Assembly (NCBI GenBank): GCA_033060915.1
Contig: CM065392.1
Location: forward strand, 7,339,501-7,403,500
Source of the DNA: Euryodendron excelsum
Lineage: Eukaryota > Streptophyta > Magnoliopsida > Ericales > Pentaphylacaceae
Direction: 5' to 3'
DNA length: 64,000 bases
Of this stretch, positions 1 through 11,608 are shown piece by piece. A program made the position numbers and the translations under genes. The notes beneath the pieces are model-generated. The model was given only the letters and a program-made list of their open reading frames with translations. It was not told where the DNA came from and ran no database searches. Within the stretch, counting starts at the first letter, position 1. Each line of letters starts with the position of its first letter.

Positions 1-268
1 GGAGTTAAAAGCGGAGATTAAGGCGCTAAAGTCTCATGATACTATTTAGTTTTGACTCTATGGTTTTTCTTGAGCTTTCTAGTGTGTAGGGAACTGGTTT
101 TGTTTTTTTTTTAGTAGTTGTCTTGTGTTTTATTTTCTATCGTATTATGGATGCGTATAACCTTCGATCTTGATACTTTACATGGATAATATTATTATGG
201 ATCATGGCTTTGTTTTTCCCCTCTGTTTACACATGTTCTAAGGCCTCGAGGACTTGGCCTATCTTTAG

Positions 269-269
269 T

Positions 270-300
<31 letters not shown>

Positions 301-301
301 G
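269..301 (+). repeat. T(11)-G(22) homopolymer tract
   Basis: Eleven T are followed directly by twenty-two G. The mirror of this composite tract (C28-A14) is seen at 63375-63416, near another gag-like remnant of opposite orientation. It may be an expanded polypurine tract. Homopolymers this long are also prone to assembly error. Confidence 0.8.
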
Positions 302-450
302 AGAGCTCTATGTTTTTTCTCTGGGTAGTGTTAGTGTGTTTTTCGTTTTATTTTTTTTCTTTGTGTTTGTGTTTTTGCTTTGTTTTGTGTGAGTTTCATT
401 TTGTTTTGTTCTATTTAGTGTGTTCTGTTGGAATTAAGTTCCAGGCTGAC

Positions 451-543
451 CGTTCGAACGGTAGTAAGGACGTTAGAACGGGACTGTTCTAAGAACGTTA
501 GACGGTAGTTCGAACGGTGGCGTTTTAAATTGTGTTCGAACGG
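451..543 (+). promoter_or_regulatory. Cluster of TTCGAACGG motifs upstream of a TATA box
   Basis: Three near-identical copies of GTTCGAACGG lie at 451-460, 508-517 and 534-543, with decayed relatives (GTTAGAACGG, CGTTAGACGG) between them. The cluster ends about 24 bases before TATAAATA at 567-574. The arrangement suggests a retroelement promoter with a repeated cis motif. Binding function is inference only. Confidence 0.45.
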
Positions 544-566
544 CTGTCAAACGAGTTCCCAGTTTC

Positions 567-574
567 TATAAATA
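567..574 (+). promoter_or_regulatory. TATA box of the retroelement promoter
   Basis: TATAAATA sits between the TTCGAACGG cluster and the gag-like ORF. Spacing to the ORF start at 795 is about 220 bases, which fits an LTR R/U5 plus leader. Confidence 0.45.
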
Positions 575-794
575 AAGGCGTCCGAAGTTGAGTTCAAACT
601 CATTTCAAACTTGAGATTAGGAAGAAATTGAGTGTTTCGGAGTTTATGAGATAGCAAGGCCCTACCGGAGCTCGAGCACGAGTCTACATTCGCGCTCCAT
701 CATCCATTCCTGCCTTAGCTATTACTCTTGAGCCTTCTTCATGCATTGTTCTATATTCTTAGAATAGTTTTATACTTTAGCTACCTGCATTATC

Positions 795-2014
795 ATGGCT
801 AGTCGAGCTGGCCAGGGCGGTAGAGCTGGTAGAGGTAGAGGCCGGGTAGTAGCGTTACCGCCTCCCCCTGCAAATAATGTGGAGAGATTTATTAGTGAGG
901 CCACCTCGGATGCTTTTACTGAGATTTGGAGCATGAGAGGGTTCCTTAGAGAGCGGGAGTTTACTCTCCATGCTTTTAGGGGTGGTATTTACCGTTGGGA
1001 GGAGGAGTTTGTTAGGAGGTAGTGGGTTCCATGGGCTCGCTTCCAGGGGTCGTGTATGTTCTTGCTGATCACCGAGTTCATGGCGAAAATCTGTAGGACT
1101 ATTACTACTCCGGGGCAGAAGGTGATTGAGTCGTGGGTCAGGGGGCATCAGATTAGGATTACTCCGAGCATGTTTGCCCAGGTATATCAGCTGCCCAAAG
1201 TTGCTGAGGCGTAGTTTAATTACCCGGCTGAGGGGGCGCTAGATTTTATGTTGTATCTGATGAGGTATGCGTTGAAGGGACACATTGGGTAGGTAAACAA
1301 CAATTACCTATAAGAGTGCTTACACCGCGTTGCTAGCCATTGTTTTTATTTTCATGTCATTCGCTTCTACTGATTATGCGTCACACTGAGGTGAATCGGG
1401 CGAGAGCAGCTCTTCACTGGGCCATAGGTACTCAGAGGTTTATCGATCTGCCGAGATTCATGTTTATGGCATTAAATACTGAGTATGCATATACTAGAGC
1501 TCAGGGGGCCATTCCTTTTGGTTGTCTGCTCACTTTTGTGATAGATGAGGCTGGGGTCGATGTTCTCCTTGGATTACTTCGAGTACAACAATTGTCGACT
1601 ATAGATGCGTTTAGTGTGAGATGTTTGGAGGGACATTTACTTCCTCCACCTGAGCAGTAGGCAGAGAGAACCCAGCCGGCACAACAACCAAAGTAGCAGC
1701 CGGGACAGGTACCTAGTGTTCAGCTCCTATTAGAGAGACTTGAGCAACAATCTCAAATTTTGGCAGCCCCTGGGGTTATATTAGAGTAGCAGAGTTAGGC
1801 CCTTGTACATCAGGGACTTATGCTTGAGAGGATTGAGGTTGCCTTGGTCAAGAGAGCAGCCGTGCAAGAGTAGCATACTAACCATGTTACGATGTTAGAG
1901 GGTCGGATTTGTGCCCATCAGAGCACTCTTGATCAGATGATGGTGTTAGTTTGTTGCTTGGAACAGCAGATGCATCCACCGCTAGCTGGGGATGACGAGG
2001 ATGACGAGGGGTAG
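795..2014 (+). pseudogene. Broken gag-like ORF (putative plant transposon protein domain)
   Basis: The reading begins with an Arg/Gly-rich N-terminus (ASRAGQGGRAGRGRG) and continues through in-frame TAG codons to about 1290. A frameshift near 1300-1350 then leads to the best conserved part (1369-1658: LHWAIGTQRFIDLPRFMF, then TRAQGAIPFGCLLT). This resembles the domain annotated in plants as 'putative plant transposon protein' (Pfam PF20167), recognised from memory of the family. A Gln-rich, probably coiled-coil tail with an acidic end (DDEDDEG) runs to the final TAG near 2014. All seven internal stops I see are TAG, and most sit where Gln is expected (for example PEQ*AE, PK*QP, E*QS*AL). It is dead as written. 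Confidence 0.6.
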
Positions 2015-3049
2015 AGTTTAGATATTATGGTTGTTCATGTTCACATCATCTTTTGTATCTAAAACTCAGTTGCACATTAGTGGATACATGTTTCGTGTTA
2101 TTTTGTTCATGTGCCAATATTTTGTTATCCTTGTTTATTATACTTCAAACCTTGTCATGTTTTATGGATTAGTCTCAGGTGTGGCGATATGTTGATTACT
2201 TTTCAGACATTTGAGTTCTTCGATACAGGTTTGAGTATCTTATGGTTGGGTTATCATGATTTGTATCTTTAGCACAATTATTAGTATTTACGTTGATTAA
2301 TTTTTACTTATGATGGATGTGTTGGAAAGGATTTTTAGTGAGAACCATAGTTATATTCATGCTAATGCAATTATAATGTTATGGATATTTGAAGTCATGT
2401 GTTGGACTAAATTTGAGTTGTTATTGATTCACCTTTGTATCTGTGATGCACTGCAAGTTTTTGGCATAAACTTGTTATAAAAGAGAGTTTACATTGTTAT
2501 GCACTATTAGTTGTATGATGTTTTGATGCTTTTCTCTTGTGCATGCATGTCCTTATAAGGTAGAGATTTTATACCTTGTGAGCTTTAAAGCCTATTTATT
2601 GTTCTTTTGAGAGTGATTTACATTTATTCAAGGTTAAGTTATTGAACTTCATTCATTGAATAGCTTCATTATGTTTGATTTTGGTTTACATGTTAAGTAT
2701 TAGTTGGAGTTATTGACATCTTATACACTCTTGAAGTTTTGATTTGATGTGGTTTTCGAATTATAATAATAAAGGCCATTTCATTCCATTAAGCCATCAT
2801 GTTTATATTTCTTTCTTGATATTCGCATACACATGAGCTTAAAAGGGTGTCAATACTAAATTTCGGAGTTGGTGCATTGCTTATATTTTTGTGAAGTTAA
2901 AAGTGTATGGAGTTGAAAAGAAAAGCAAAGAAAAGAACAGAAAGAGATGGAAAGGAAAAAAAAAAAAAAGAGAAAAAAAATTCCAAATGGGAAAAGGAAG
3001 TGAAGGGAGATGAGAAAATGTGAAAGTTATTCAAAAGTGGGAAATGGGG
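2015..3049 (+). mobile_element. Non-coding 3' part of the gag-like retroelement
   Basis: No ORF of note is present. This AT-rich stretch follows the gag-like ORF and is interrupted by the solo LTR at 3050. It appears to resume at 5615 and to run to the purine tract near 6360. An A-rich run lies at 2940-2990. Confidence 0.4.
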
Positions 3050-5619
3050 TGTCAAGCCCCAAAACTCGGCATATACGAGTTTGGGATACATGACCGACCA
3101 CTAGCAAGGTTAGCCAAGGCCGCATTACATAAACTGGTTGATCACCTGTGCATAATTATTTAGAATGATGCATAATTGCGAAAAAATAGAACTTTTGATA
3201 ATTTGAAAATATAATCTGTGTCATACATGGTAGAGTTGTGCTTAATCCAAAACATAATATACATAAGGACCAAATCAAGATCCACCAAAGTTATGGCATT
3301 ATATCATTACAAAATATTAGGTCCCGCCCTCAAACGTTATACAAAATATAGGCCCATGGGCCGTAGTTCAAAATCCACATATGGCCTCGCTCTAGGGCCT
3401 CTCGGATTGGCTTCCTGAAAATAATTTGGGAAAACGTAAGTTAATGCTTAGTGAATAACAATAATGTATGAGCATGAAAATACCATGGACTAGCAATTAT
3501 GTCTAATGTATAAAACAATAAATAAAACATTTATGCATAAAAAGCATGAACTTGAAACGTGTTAGTATAGGTTTGAAATCATAGATAGCATAAGCATCAT
3601 ATTGAAGCATTCTATCGTTTCAAAACATGATATCATAAAAGAGAGATGCGACATATCTTTGCTCGTGATAAAGCTTAACATAACTTGTCATAAACATTTG
3701 AACATATCATCGTTTTCGTTCTAAGACATAAGTGTGCTACAACCCAGCATCAGAGCTATGCTCCACATCAGTAACCTTAAAGGTCATAAATAGGGCTCTT
3801 TAGGCCGTGGGACATCTCTTGAACATGGCGATAGTTTATTTCACATCCCCTATTGTAAGACCATCGTTGCTAGTTTAAGGACTTGCCACGAAAGATCTCA
3901 AGTTGGCACCATACATTTAAAAAGTCTTGCATCTCTTTCATGTAAGCATTTTAGTATATAAGTTTCAATTCATAACATAATATAATTTGCATGCCTTTAA
4001 AAGTATGACATCTATAATTAAATGTAACATTGATGTATTGAAAACATATGTAAAACATTGTATGATATGGTTTGAATTTAAAACAGTTGAGAATTAGTAG
4101 AATTTACTCATGGCATAACGTTACTCACCTCTCTCCGATAGAACGGGTGCTAAAAAAGGTATTCTTACACAATGCACATAGAAGTATATAAACATCAATA
4201 GAAGACCCTAAGGTAAAGCAATAACACATATGTTAAGACTAAGCACATAAACCCCTCGACCCCGACTCAACAACACCTCATTCTCACAACGGGAGAGCGA
4301 GACTAAACTCTAGGACAAAGCCTCGATGTAAAATAAGAACATGAAGTTGAGGTTTGAACATGAAAGCCGGAATGTCGACTCCTCTATTGAGTCCCAACCA
4401 TCTCTCAAAGATGATTTCACACCCAAGGCTAGTTCAGTTTGAAAATAGGCTTAAAGGCCTTTAATTTGATAGGTCATGGGCCAAAAAAACATTTCGGGTG
4501 AAGAAGTTATGCCTCACGGAAAGTGGACTAAAATTTTGGAAAACAATGTTGTTGGCATGAATTTTAGGTCAACTTCAGACTTCCATAACTCTCAATCTAT
4601 AAAGAATTAGAGAACAAACTTTATATGGGCACAAAGGTCTATGAGTCTACTTTCTAATGTTTCAAATGGTGCATCAATCTGAGTTTTCTAGAAAAAGTTA
4701 TGCTAGTTTTACTAAATAGCGCCCAACCTGACAGACCGTTCAAACGCCCAACCGGGGAGTTTGAATGCCTAAACAAAATGAACTGGGAGTTCGAACTCCA
4801 AGAAGAAAAATGGAAAAATCTCTTCTCTGACCGTTCGAACTCCTAGGGTTATTCCCAACCGTTTGAACTCCATATCAAGAGTTCGAATACCTAGATCTGG
4901 GCAGCACCCGAAGCTCGACTCAAAGTTTCAAAACTCAACCAAAACTCCTCCAAACACTACCAAACCTTTCCAATACTCTTAAGGCTCAAAGATTAGCGCA
5001 CTAGGATGATAATAACTCAAAATGGGGGAGAAAGAACAATCAAAACAAAAGGATCTAAAGAAGAAATCAAAACCCTAACATTTCACATATTTGGGGGTTT
5101 CAACCCCCAACTCTCCAATCCTCTAATATTAAACTACAAGTTCTCAAATTCAAAGTAATTGAGACTCAAGGAGTCCCCCAAGACAAACCTAACTCATATA
5201 TATTCATATATACAGTATCCCAACATATTTTCACAAGTATACATACAAGGTTTTAGTTCATACCTTTCTCTCTCTAGCTTTCCAACTCCACAATGGGCTT
5301 CCAAGCTTGGTTAAGCTCTTTTTGCTTCCTCCTTTTCTTCTTGATCTTCTCCCTTCAATCTCCTTCCTCTATATCTTCTTCTCTTTCTCTCTCTCTCTCT
5401 ACAAATGGGTGTGTGTGTGTGTGTAGTGTATATACATAGGTATATAAGATGATACACATGAGAAATAATCCTATGTGTCTCACCCCAAGAACTTAAGTTA
5501 CAATTTAACTCCCAATTGGTCACTTTGACCTAAAAGGAAAAACATCCAACATTAAACCACACAAACGCCTTAATTTACATAAATGAAGAAAGTTAATGGG
5601 TTCAAGGTATTACATGGGG
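3045..5619. mobile_element. Solo LTR with 5-bp target-site duplication
   Basis: The element body is 3050-5614 (2565 bp), begins TGTCAAGCCCC and ends GGTATTACA, so it has the TG...CA ends of an LTR. It is flanked on both sides by the identical pentamer TGGGG (3045-3049 and 5615-5619), the length made by gypsy and copia integrases. There is no internal coding region and no second LTR, so it is best read as a solo LTR left by LTR-LTR recombination. It also contains a decayed TTCGAAC motif cluster at about 4735-4917 and a CT/GT microsatellite near 5380-5425. The strand is not resolved, because a TGTAATACC start on the - strand is equally possible. Confidence 0.75.
4735..4917 (-). promoter_or_regulatory. 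Decayed TTCGAAC-type motif cluster inside the solo LTR
   Basis: Several forms are visible: ACCGTTCAAAC, GAGTTCGAACTCC, ACCGTTCGAACTCC, ACCGTTTGAACTCC and GAGTTCGAATACC. They are variants of the motif clustered at 451-543, 6535-6750 and 56840-57110. Unlike those clusters, no TATA box lies within 100 bases of it. Confidence 0.4.
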
Positions 5620-6367
5620 AGTGTATATTCATTGATCATCATGTGTAGTGCGCATGTATATGTTGAAATCTATTACTGCTTTCTATCTTCTTATATGGCT
5701 CTTCTTTCATACATCATCTATATGCCCGTAATATCTGAAATTAAATAAATCTTTAATTTAATTGTGTATAAGTCATCAATGTCAATTCTCTGATGGTGCT
5801 AAAACGGTAAATATTCTTTCATAAAGCTATGCCAAGTCGATACACCTATTACTTATCGGTCTTTGCTAATTGAAATTGCTCTATTTGCATATCTTGTGCA
5901 TTTACTCTTATAATGAGCTTTCCATTGAGGGACCCTGAGTGTTCATGTTCATAATTACGGGTATGCCTGGCGAGAGTTGGGTTGAAGCATAAAAGATATA
6001 AGTGTGTGAGTTTAAGACATTGAAGTTACATAGTCTTGATAGTACATTTCAATGTAATTCTCTTTCTTTAATACTTTTATTCCTTTACCTTGTATTGGTT
6101 AATGATTTAGGTAGATTGAATTTGACTAGAAGGAGGTTAATACGTGCTTCATGTTTTTGTACTATCAGTTTGATATTGCATAAATAGATGTTTATGGGTG
6201 TTCATCACTACAAGCCCTCACGAGACACCACTCGTCCACTAGGAGTAATTTAGGGGTTTAAAGGCTTGGTGTATATGCTAAATGCACTCGTGACTCCCAC
6301 AAAAGTGGAGATAGGTTCTTAGTTTTAATGTTTTGCTAGGGACTAGCAAAAGCTTAGTTGGGGGGTG
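5620..6367 (+). mobile_element. Resumed 3' end of the gag-like retroelement, with purine tract
   Basis: No protein is visible. The end of this stretch (6340-6366) reads through GGGACTAGCAAAAGC to a purine run TTGGGGGG followed by TG. This is the polypurine-tract-then-LTR layout seen at the 3' end of many plant LTR elements, so the LTR that follows at about 6366 probably belongs to this element. Confidence 0.4.
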
Positions 6368-6534
6368 TGATTGTACTCTAAAACTGCAATCTACATGTCT
6401 TAATTAGATAATTGTTAGTTTATAATATGTTTGATTGTGTTATTTTTAATTCTTATTCGTTACTAACTTAGTTTTGTGTTAATTTTCAGGAATCCTAGCT
6501 TAAAAGGGATGAATTGGCGCTGAAACAGAATAAG

Positions 6535-6750
6535 CGTTCGAAGAGAGTTCGAACGGTCCTCAGGGGCGTTCGAACGGTATACAAGAGTGTTGGAATGGTA
6601 CATCGAATGGTCTCATGTCAAGTTCAGGTTCGAAGTTCGTTCGAAAGATTCAGAGAGCAGGTTTTCCCATTCGAAGTGCTTTCGACGCACCGTTCAAACG
6701 GTACTCCATGGTGTTCGAATGGTGGCCCAGGCATTCGAATGGTTATGCGA
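6535..6750 (+). promoter_or_regulatory. Cluster of about nine TTCGAACGGT-like motifs
   Basis: Two intact copies of GTTCGAACGGT (6547-6557 and 6568-6578) are joined by degraded forms: GCGTTCGAAGAG, GTTCGTTCGAAAG, CGTTCAAACGGT, GTGTTCGAATGGT and CATTCGAATGGT. The changes are mostly C-to-T or G-to-A at CpG, as expected for methylated DNA. The cluster ends just before TATATAA at 6772-6778. Confidence 0.5.
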
Positions 6751-6771
6751 TCCTACAGAGTTTTGGAAGTC

Positions 6772-6778
6772 TATATAA
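6772..6778 (+). promoter_or_regulatory. TATA box of the LTR promoter
   Basis: TATATAA lies directly downstream of the motif cluster, with a plausible transcript start about 30 bases further on. Confidence 0.5.
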
Positions 6779-7629
6779 GCTAGGATTGTTGTACATTTTA
6801 GGGTTCGCGATTTTAGTTTTGTTTTAGGAGTAGCAGCTGTTGTAGGTTCAGATATATACTGGTTTATTTCAAGGTTTTCATAGTTGTTCACAATTCCTGT
6901 AATCAGATTCTCAGGTTTGCAATCAATATATTTAGTTTATGTTTATGCACTTTGTTTTTATACTATGAATATGAGTAGCTACACTTCTTAATCTCGGGAT
7001 CAAAAGCGAAGATCAATTGAATGTTTTGGATAAATGAAGGAGGTATGTTTTGGTTTTAAAGTTAAATCTTCTAGTTTTTCTCTCTTCATCTTCTTCGTTT
7101 TAGAACTTTCGAAAACTTGGACGTTTGATTATGTTCGGTAATATTTATGCGTGAATTTATATTCAGTATATATGCTGCACGAATCAATGGTACTCGTCCT
7201 TAATTAAAATAACTTGATTTATTCTAGAAGTTGAAGTTTTGAAAAATATTTATTTTTGCCGTTAAATATTCTGAATCCTAGACTCGCAACATAGTCGAAG
7301 GATTTGAGTTATCGAAATATCTCCTTCGGAATTTCGAAAGATAAAATTGATTAGAGCGGCTGATCCCGGGACCTTTTTTATTAATAGTTAAATCTATATT
7401 GCTTTCCAATTAATTACTTTTGAGTTTGAATTAGTTTATCTCAACACAATCAAAATTTTCTTTTCCTTTTAGAAGCAGGCCATAGGATTTTTCTGAGTAA
7501 CTGAGAGAAGTGTTTTAGTGCTTGTGGTTTTGTGTAATTTACTCCCTGTGGATCGATCTTGTACTTCTGAGTTATATTACTCTGCCATCCTACGCTTGGG
7601 ATATCTCCAGCATACATTTGGAGGCTGAG

Positions 7630-7860
7630 TCACACCCCAGCGCCCAACACCTCAGCGTGCCTACCCTACGCCCATGCGCCCATCTTGCCGCTTGCGCGCC
7701 CAGCACCTGCGCGCCCATGTGCCCAGCCAATGCGCCCATGAGCCCTACACTGCCCTAGCACCCCCACGCGCCCATGTGCCCCAACGCCCGAGCCTACACG
7801 CTCATGTGCTCCAATGCCTATATGGCTAGCACCCACGCCCAGCCAGCTTGCCTAATCTTT
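7630..7860 (+). repeat. GC-rich imperfect GCGCCCA-type repeat
   Basis: This C-rich block sits inside AT-rich sequence. It is built from loose repeats of GCGCCCAT/GCGCCCAG with CCTGCG and CCAATG spacers. An open frame exists across part of it (7522-7758), but it encodes only a low-complexity Pro/Ala/Cys run and has no sign of selection. I read it as a degenerate tandem repeat, perhaps from an LTR. Confidence 0.45.
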
Positions 7861-9059
7861 GGGGTGGCATTTCTCATTTATTCGAAAGGCATTTAGGGCC
7901 AAGTTTTTTTTTGTATATATAGTTTAGAACATGTAATTTTCCATTCTTAAAGTTTGTAATTTTTGGATTTCATTTAGATTTTCTGCCGAGGCATTTTGAC
8001 TCCTTGGCCATGTTGATGTTTCCTTACGCCAATTTTGTAATGGCTCATAATGCTATATTAGGGGGTACATGTATTGACCACCTCTTACCCGGTGAATTGT
8101 AAAAGCTTTCAAGTTCTTTCTTCCTTGCTTTCAAGTATTATAAGCGTTGTAAATATTGTAAATGTTGTCTTTCAATTAATGAAAATGTTCATTTTTCAGT
8201 GCCATTTGTCTTAATTTCTATGCCAATCGCAATGAATTGTGGGGGTGTTATATTGGCTTGTTGCTTGGCGGGCTTGCTTAAGAGACATGGCAAGCGCCAC
8301 ACGTGGACTTCTCTAGACGGTAACAGACATAGCTGACCCTCTAGAGTCGTCCCGTGACACCAAACCTTGAACTCGTGACCCTCCATTATGCTAAGTAGGA
8401 AATGTTGGAATTACTTGCGATATTTGGAATCAGAATTTATCAAAAAAAAAAAGAAAGAAAAGAGGAAAGAGAACAAAATGAGATATTTCAAATTTTTACC
8501 TAATTTTTTTTATGTTCTTTTTTTGTTTTTAACTTACTCTAACAATCAAACATTTGATAAAATTTTACTTTCTCTTCCCTCACTAAATCTTTGACAAGCA
8601 TAGCATAAAGCAAAAAAAATAAATAAATAAAGGAAAAGGAAATGTAGGAGTATTGAATTAAGGAATAAGTTTCATGGAAAGCCGGAATATATTTGATACA
8701 ATCTTTTGTACCACAACACTTTATTGATGTTGTATGGTACCATACTACAAGTAGCCAAATAAGATAATACAATAGTTATACATCAAGAGTTTAAAATTTG
8801 GCAACATTCTTGCTTAGAATGTAAGAGATTTTTCTCTTTTGAATTTTTTAGTCTTGATGTAGATGGTCTACCTTCGACAATATCATAAAGAGTATTAATT
8901 AAGGTGCGCATAAATTGACCCCAATAATAATAATAGATAGTTGTTCATCGGCTATTTTCTCGGACAACTAAGGTAGAGTTTGGATAGTGATTTCATTTTT
9001 TTTTATTGTGTTAAAACTCAAAAAAGTTAAAGAAAAAGAACAAATTGTTAAAATGAATA
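7861..9059. other. Non-coding, AT-rich; probable LTR scraps to about 8390
   Basis: No gene is seen. GTGGGGGTGTTATATTGGC near 8239 and the GTGACACC boundary near 8355 look like retroelement ends, but no paired LTR or target duplication could be found. The rest is simple AT-rich sequence with A and T runs. Confidence 0.3.
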
Positions 9060-9267
9060 AGGTGACCACGAAAGCTTATGACCGAGTGGTATGTTACTTG
9101 AACTTCTTGTCATAAGTGCTCGGGTTCAAATTTTCTCGCTGCGTAGGGTGGGCAGGTCTTTGTCAGGGTTACCCTTTGTGTTTGAGTCGCGTGTAGGATT
9201 ATAGAGGACGCCACCCACAATTCTCAACTTTATTTTTTTTGTTTTTGCACCGAAAAAAAAAAAAAAA
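9060..9267 (+). mobile_element. tRNA-derived SINE candidate
   Basis: A box-A-like segment (TATGACCGAGTGGTA, 9078-9092) is followed about 30 bases later by a box-B-like segment (CGGGTTCAAAT, 9121-9131), the internal RNA polymerase III promoter layout of tRNAs and SINEs. A non-tRNA body of about 110 bases follows, then a T-rich stretch and a terminal A run (9254-9267). It does not fold as a functional tRNA in the part I can read. No clear target duplication was found. Confidence 0.6.
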
Positions 9268-9519
9268 CAATAAACCAGGTCTAGTTCGGGTTGAGAGAAT
9301 ATACAACGGATACTCAGTCAACTTCTACTGTGACTTATTTTTGATATCATATTGACCCTAACTCGACCCTTATTAATTAATTTACAATTGTACTTTTATC
9401 TTTTCAAAAAATAAAATTATGAGTTAAAATTTTTATTCGACGCTTTGGTTAAAATATTGATTATTTATTCCCTATTATCATATCATTAGTAAAATAATAT
9501 ATTAAGGCTATCTCATTTT

Positions 9520-9745
9520 GCACTCTTATGGATGGTGGCAGAGGGACTGATGGTTATGCAAGGCCATGACACCCCTAAATTTTTTGAATTTTCTTCTATA
9601 TTTTAATTATAATTTTGAAAAGTTTGATTAAAAGTAGAATGTTGCCAACAATTTTTAATCAAACTAAAAATAATAGTCTATAATATAGTTACTATATTCT
9701 TTTTCTAATTTTAAACATTAGAACCCCAAAAATTTAGCCAAGAAT
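9520..9745. mobile_element. MITE-like element, GGTGGCAGAG type
   Basis: The left side (GGATGGTGGCAGAGGGAC) and AT-rich core resemble segments at 21228-21490 and 54775-54957. This suggests a dispersed short non-autonomous family with ends near GGTGGA/GGCAGA. No target duplication was confirmed. Confidence 0.3.
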
Positions 9746-11608
9746 CTCTTCTTAATTATTCATTATCCTTTTTTTATTACTCTCTCTCTTTCCAAATTAT
9801 CATGCAAACAAATTTTTGCCTTATCAAAGTCTTACCATATTTAACTTTTTGTTTCAAAAAATGGTACGGACACATGTATGTCAAGCTTATGCTTGAAAAA
9901 TTATGTTAAGTCGGGAAGCCGTATTGAAAATTGTAAATCGATTATACCAAAGAAGAAAAAGGGTAACTATAGCGAATATTATTTGCAACATAGCAAACAT
10001 TTTTTGAAACATATCATTGTAAAATAAAAACATGCATTGTGGTTGACCTGAGTAGAAAAAGCCATTGCAAAATAAAATATAAATCTACTTAGGTTTGGTA
10101 TACCCCATTTAGCAACGTATCAATGCCAAAATATATAGTGAGCAAAGAAAAAACAAAAAAACAAAAAAACAAAAAAAACAAAGCAGTGATGGACATTTTT
10201 TGAGATGAAAACATGAAGAGGAAGGATTTATGAAGTAGGACTAGGTTTTGGGGGAAATTAACTTATTTTGTGCACAATTTTTTCTTGGGTTAATTACACT
10301 TTGCATGCATGAGCTTTACATCAAATTTCACTTCAGAATTTTTATTTTTATTTGTAACAATTAATTTTTATACTTTTAATTTACTGCAATATCAAACTTC
10401 TGTTAATTTTTATTTAGAAAATGAAAGGAAAATTCTCATGTAACAAACACTTTGCCTTTTTTAAATGGTAAATATATAAAATTAAGTATTTTTCCATACA
10501 ATGATAAGTATATTTCACATGAGTCTGAATTGAAAATTTTCATATGAGGCTTAATTACATTATACATACATTACAGTAATGATTATGGAGTAATTTAAAA
10601 AACATTGTGATATATTATTGGGAAAGGAGTTAGATTTTACATATTTGTCTCTTGATTTTGGCTATGTGCCTATTACATGCATAGTTTTTACCTACCTTTT
10701 CAAACGAAAGTTATCAAAAGAATAATATTATAACAAATTAAAAATGAAATGGTTTAATTATTATAGTTAAAAATAAAGATTTTGAAGTAAAGTAAGGTGC
10801 AAGGGTAAAAATATAATTAACTCTTTTTTCTTTTGGTGTTTACTTTGGGCCTGCCGGAACTCAGTCAGGCCTAGGAGGGCGAAAAATTATATAATTTTGT
10901 GAACACCCGTTTGTAGTGTTTATTTTTGGCCCGACCCGAAGTCAGCCTGAAACTCAAATAAATAAGAAAGGAGACCAACCATGAAACGGGCTAAGACTGG
11001 GCCTTGACGACTCAATACAACTTTAGGCTAAGCCCAACTCAAAACCAGCTGTCAAACCCAATACCACAAGCACCAATAATAGCTAGACGTTCTAAATAGC
11101 CAATAATAAATTTTCAAATAGGCAATGTTATCTCTCTTTAAAAAATATTTAGTGCTTCTGAAAAACTAGGGTGGACATGCTCCACTTACTGTCCACCTAT
11201 TATTTGGGCCTATAAGCATTGTGAGAGGAGAAACATGACCACGTGGTGTTCCAAGAGCGTTAGATAATAATTAATATTCAAAAGAAGTTTTTAAATTTAG
11301 AATATTAGTTCTCTTCAAGAATTTTCAAAATCTAAGTTTACAAATAAAGAAGGCAAATAAAAACTAGTTATATGACAAATCTTTTGATATCCCATATGAT
11401 ATTTGAATTTAGAGTTTTGTCATGCAGTATCTCAAACTGATAGGTTTCATTTAGATTTGGACAGAATTAATCAAACAGTCATGCCAGCTTTCCTCTTAAA
11501 CCTTCCACCAGAGGATGTGATTAAGCTTGTGTCCATTCATTTGCATTAAGAATTTATAGTTGTCAAGCTAAACTGTCATGTGGGTGCTCCTTGCAGCTTT
11601 CATTTTTA
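9746..11608. other. AT-rich intergenic sequence, nothing recognised
   Basis: There is no ORF or domain of note. An (A7C)n-like run lies near 10147-10185. A moderately GC-rich patch at 10850-11080 with GGCCCGACCCGAAG text could be old repeat DNA. Confidence 0.4.

Larger units (their letters stand above)
1..794 (+). mobile_element. Non-coding LTR/leader part of a retroelement
   Basis: No convincing protein is encoded here. The stretch holds a T-then-G homopolymer tract (269-301), a cluster of TTCGAACGGT-like motifs (451-543), a TATA box (567-574) and then about 220 bases of leader before the broken gag-like ORF that starts at 795. This order is what one expects of an LTR promoter and leader, but I could not find the matching second LTR in the window, so the boundaries are inferred. 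Confidence 0.5.
6366..7610 (+). mobile_element. LTR with motif cluster and TATA box (3' or solo LTR)
   Basis: It begins TGTGATTGTACTC after a G-rich purine tract. It contains a TTCGAACGGT cluster (6535-6750), a TATA box (6772-6778) and a conserved downstream segment including ATATTCAGTATATATGCTGC, ACTCGCAACATAGTCGAAGG and GTGGATCGATCTTGTACTTC. The same blocks appear in inverted orientation at 55889-57500, which supports a shared LTR family. The right end is uncertain, and no target duplication was found. Confidence 0.55.

Noticed and set aside
7522..7758. 78-codon open frame over the GC-rich block
   Set aside because: The product is a low-complexity Pro/Ala/Cys run set by the DNA repeat. There is no domain and no sign of an exon structure.
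9078..9131. Functional tRNA gene from box A/B text
   Set aside because: The arms flanking the boxes do not give a complete cloverleaf or acceptor stem that I can read, and an A-rich tail follows, so a SINE fits better.
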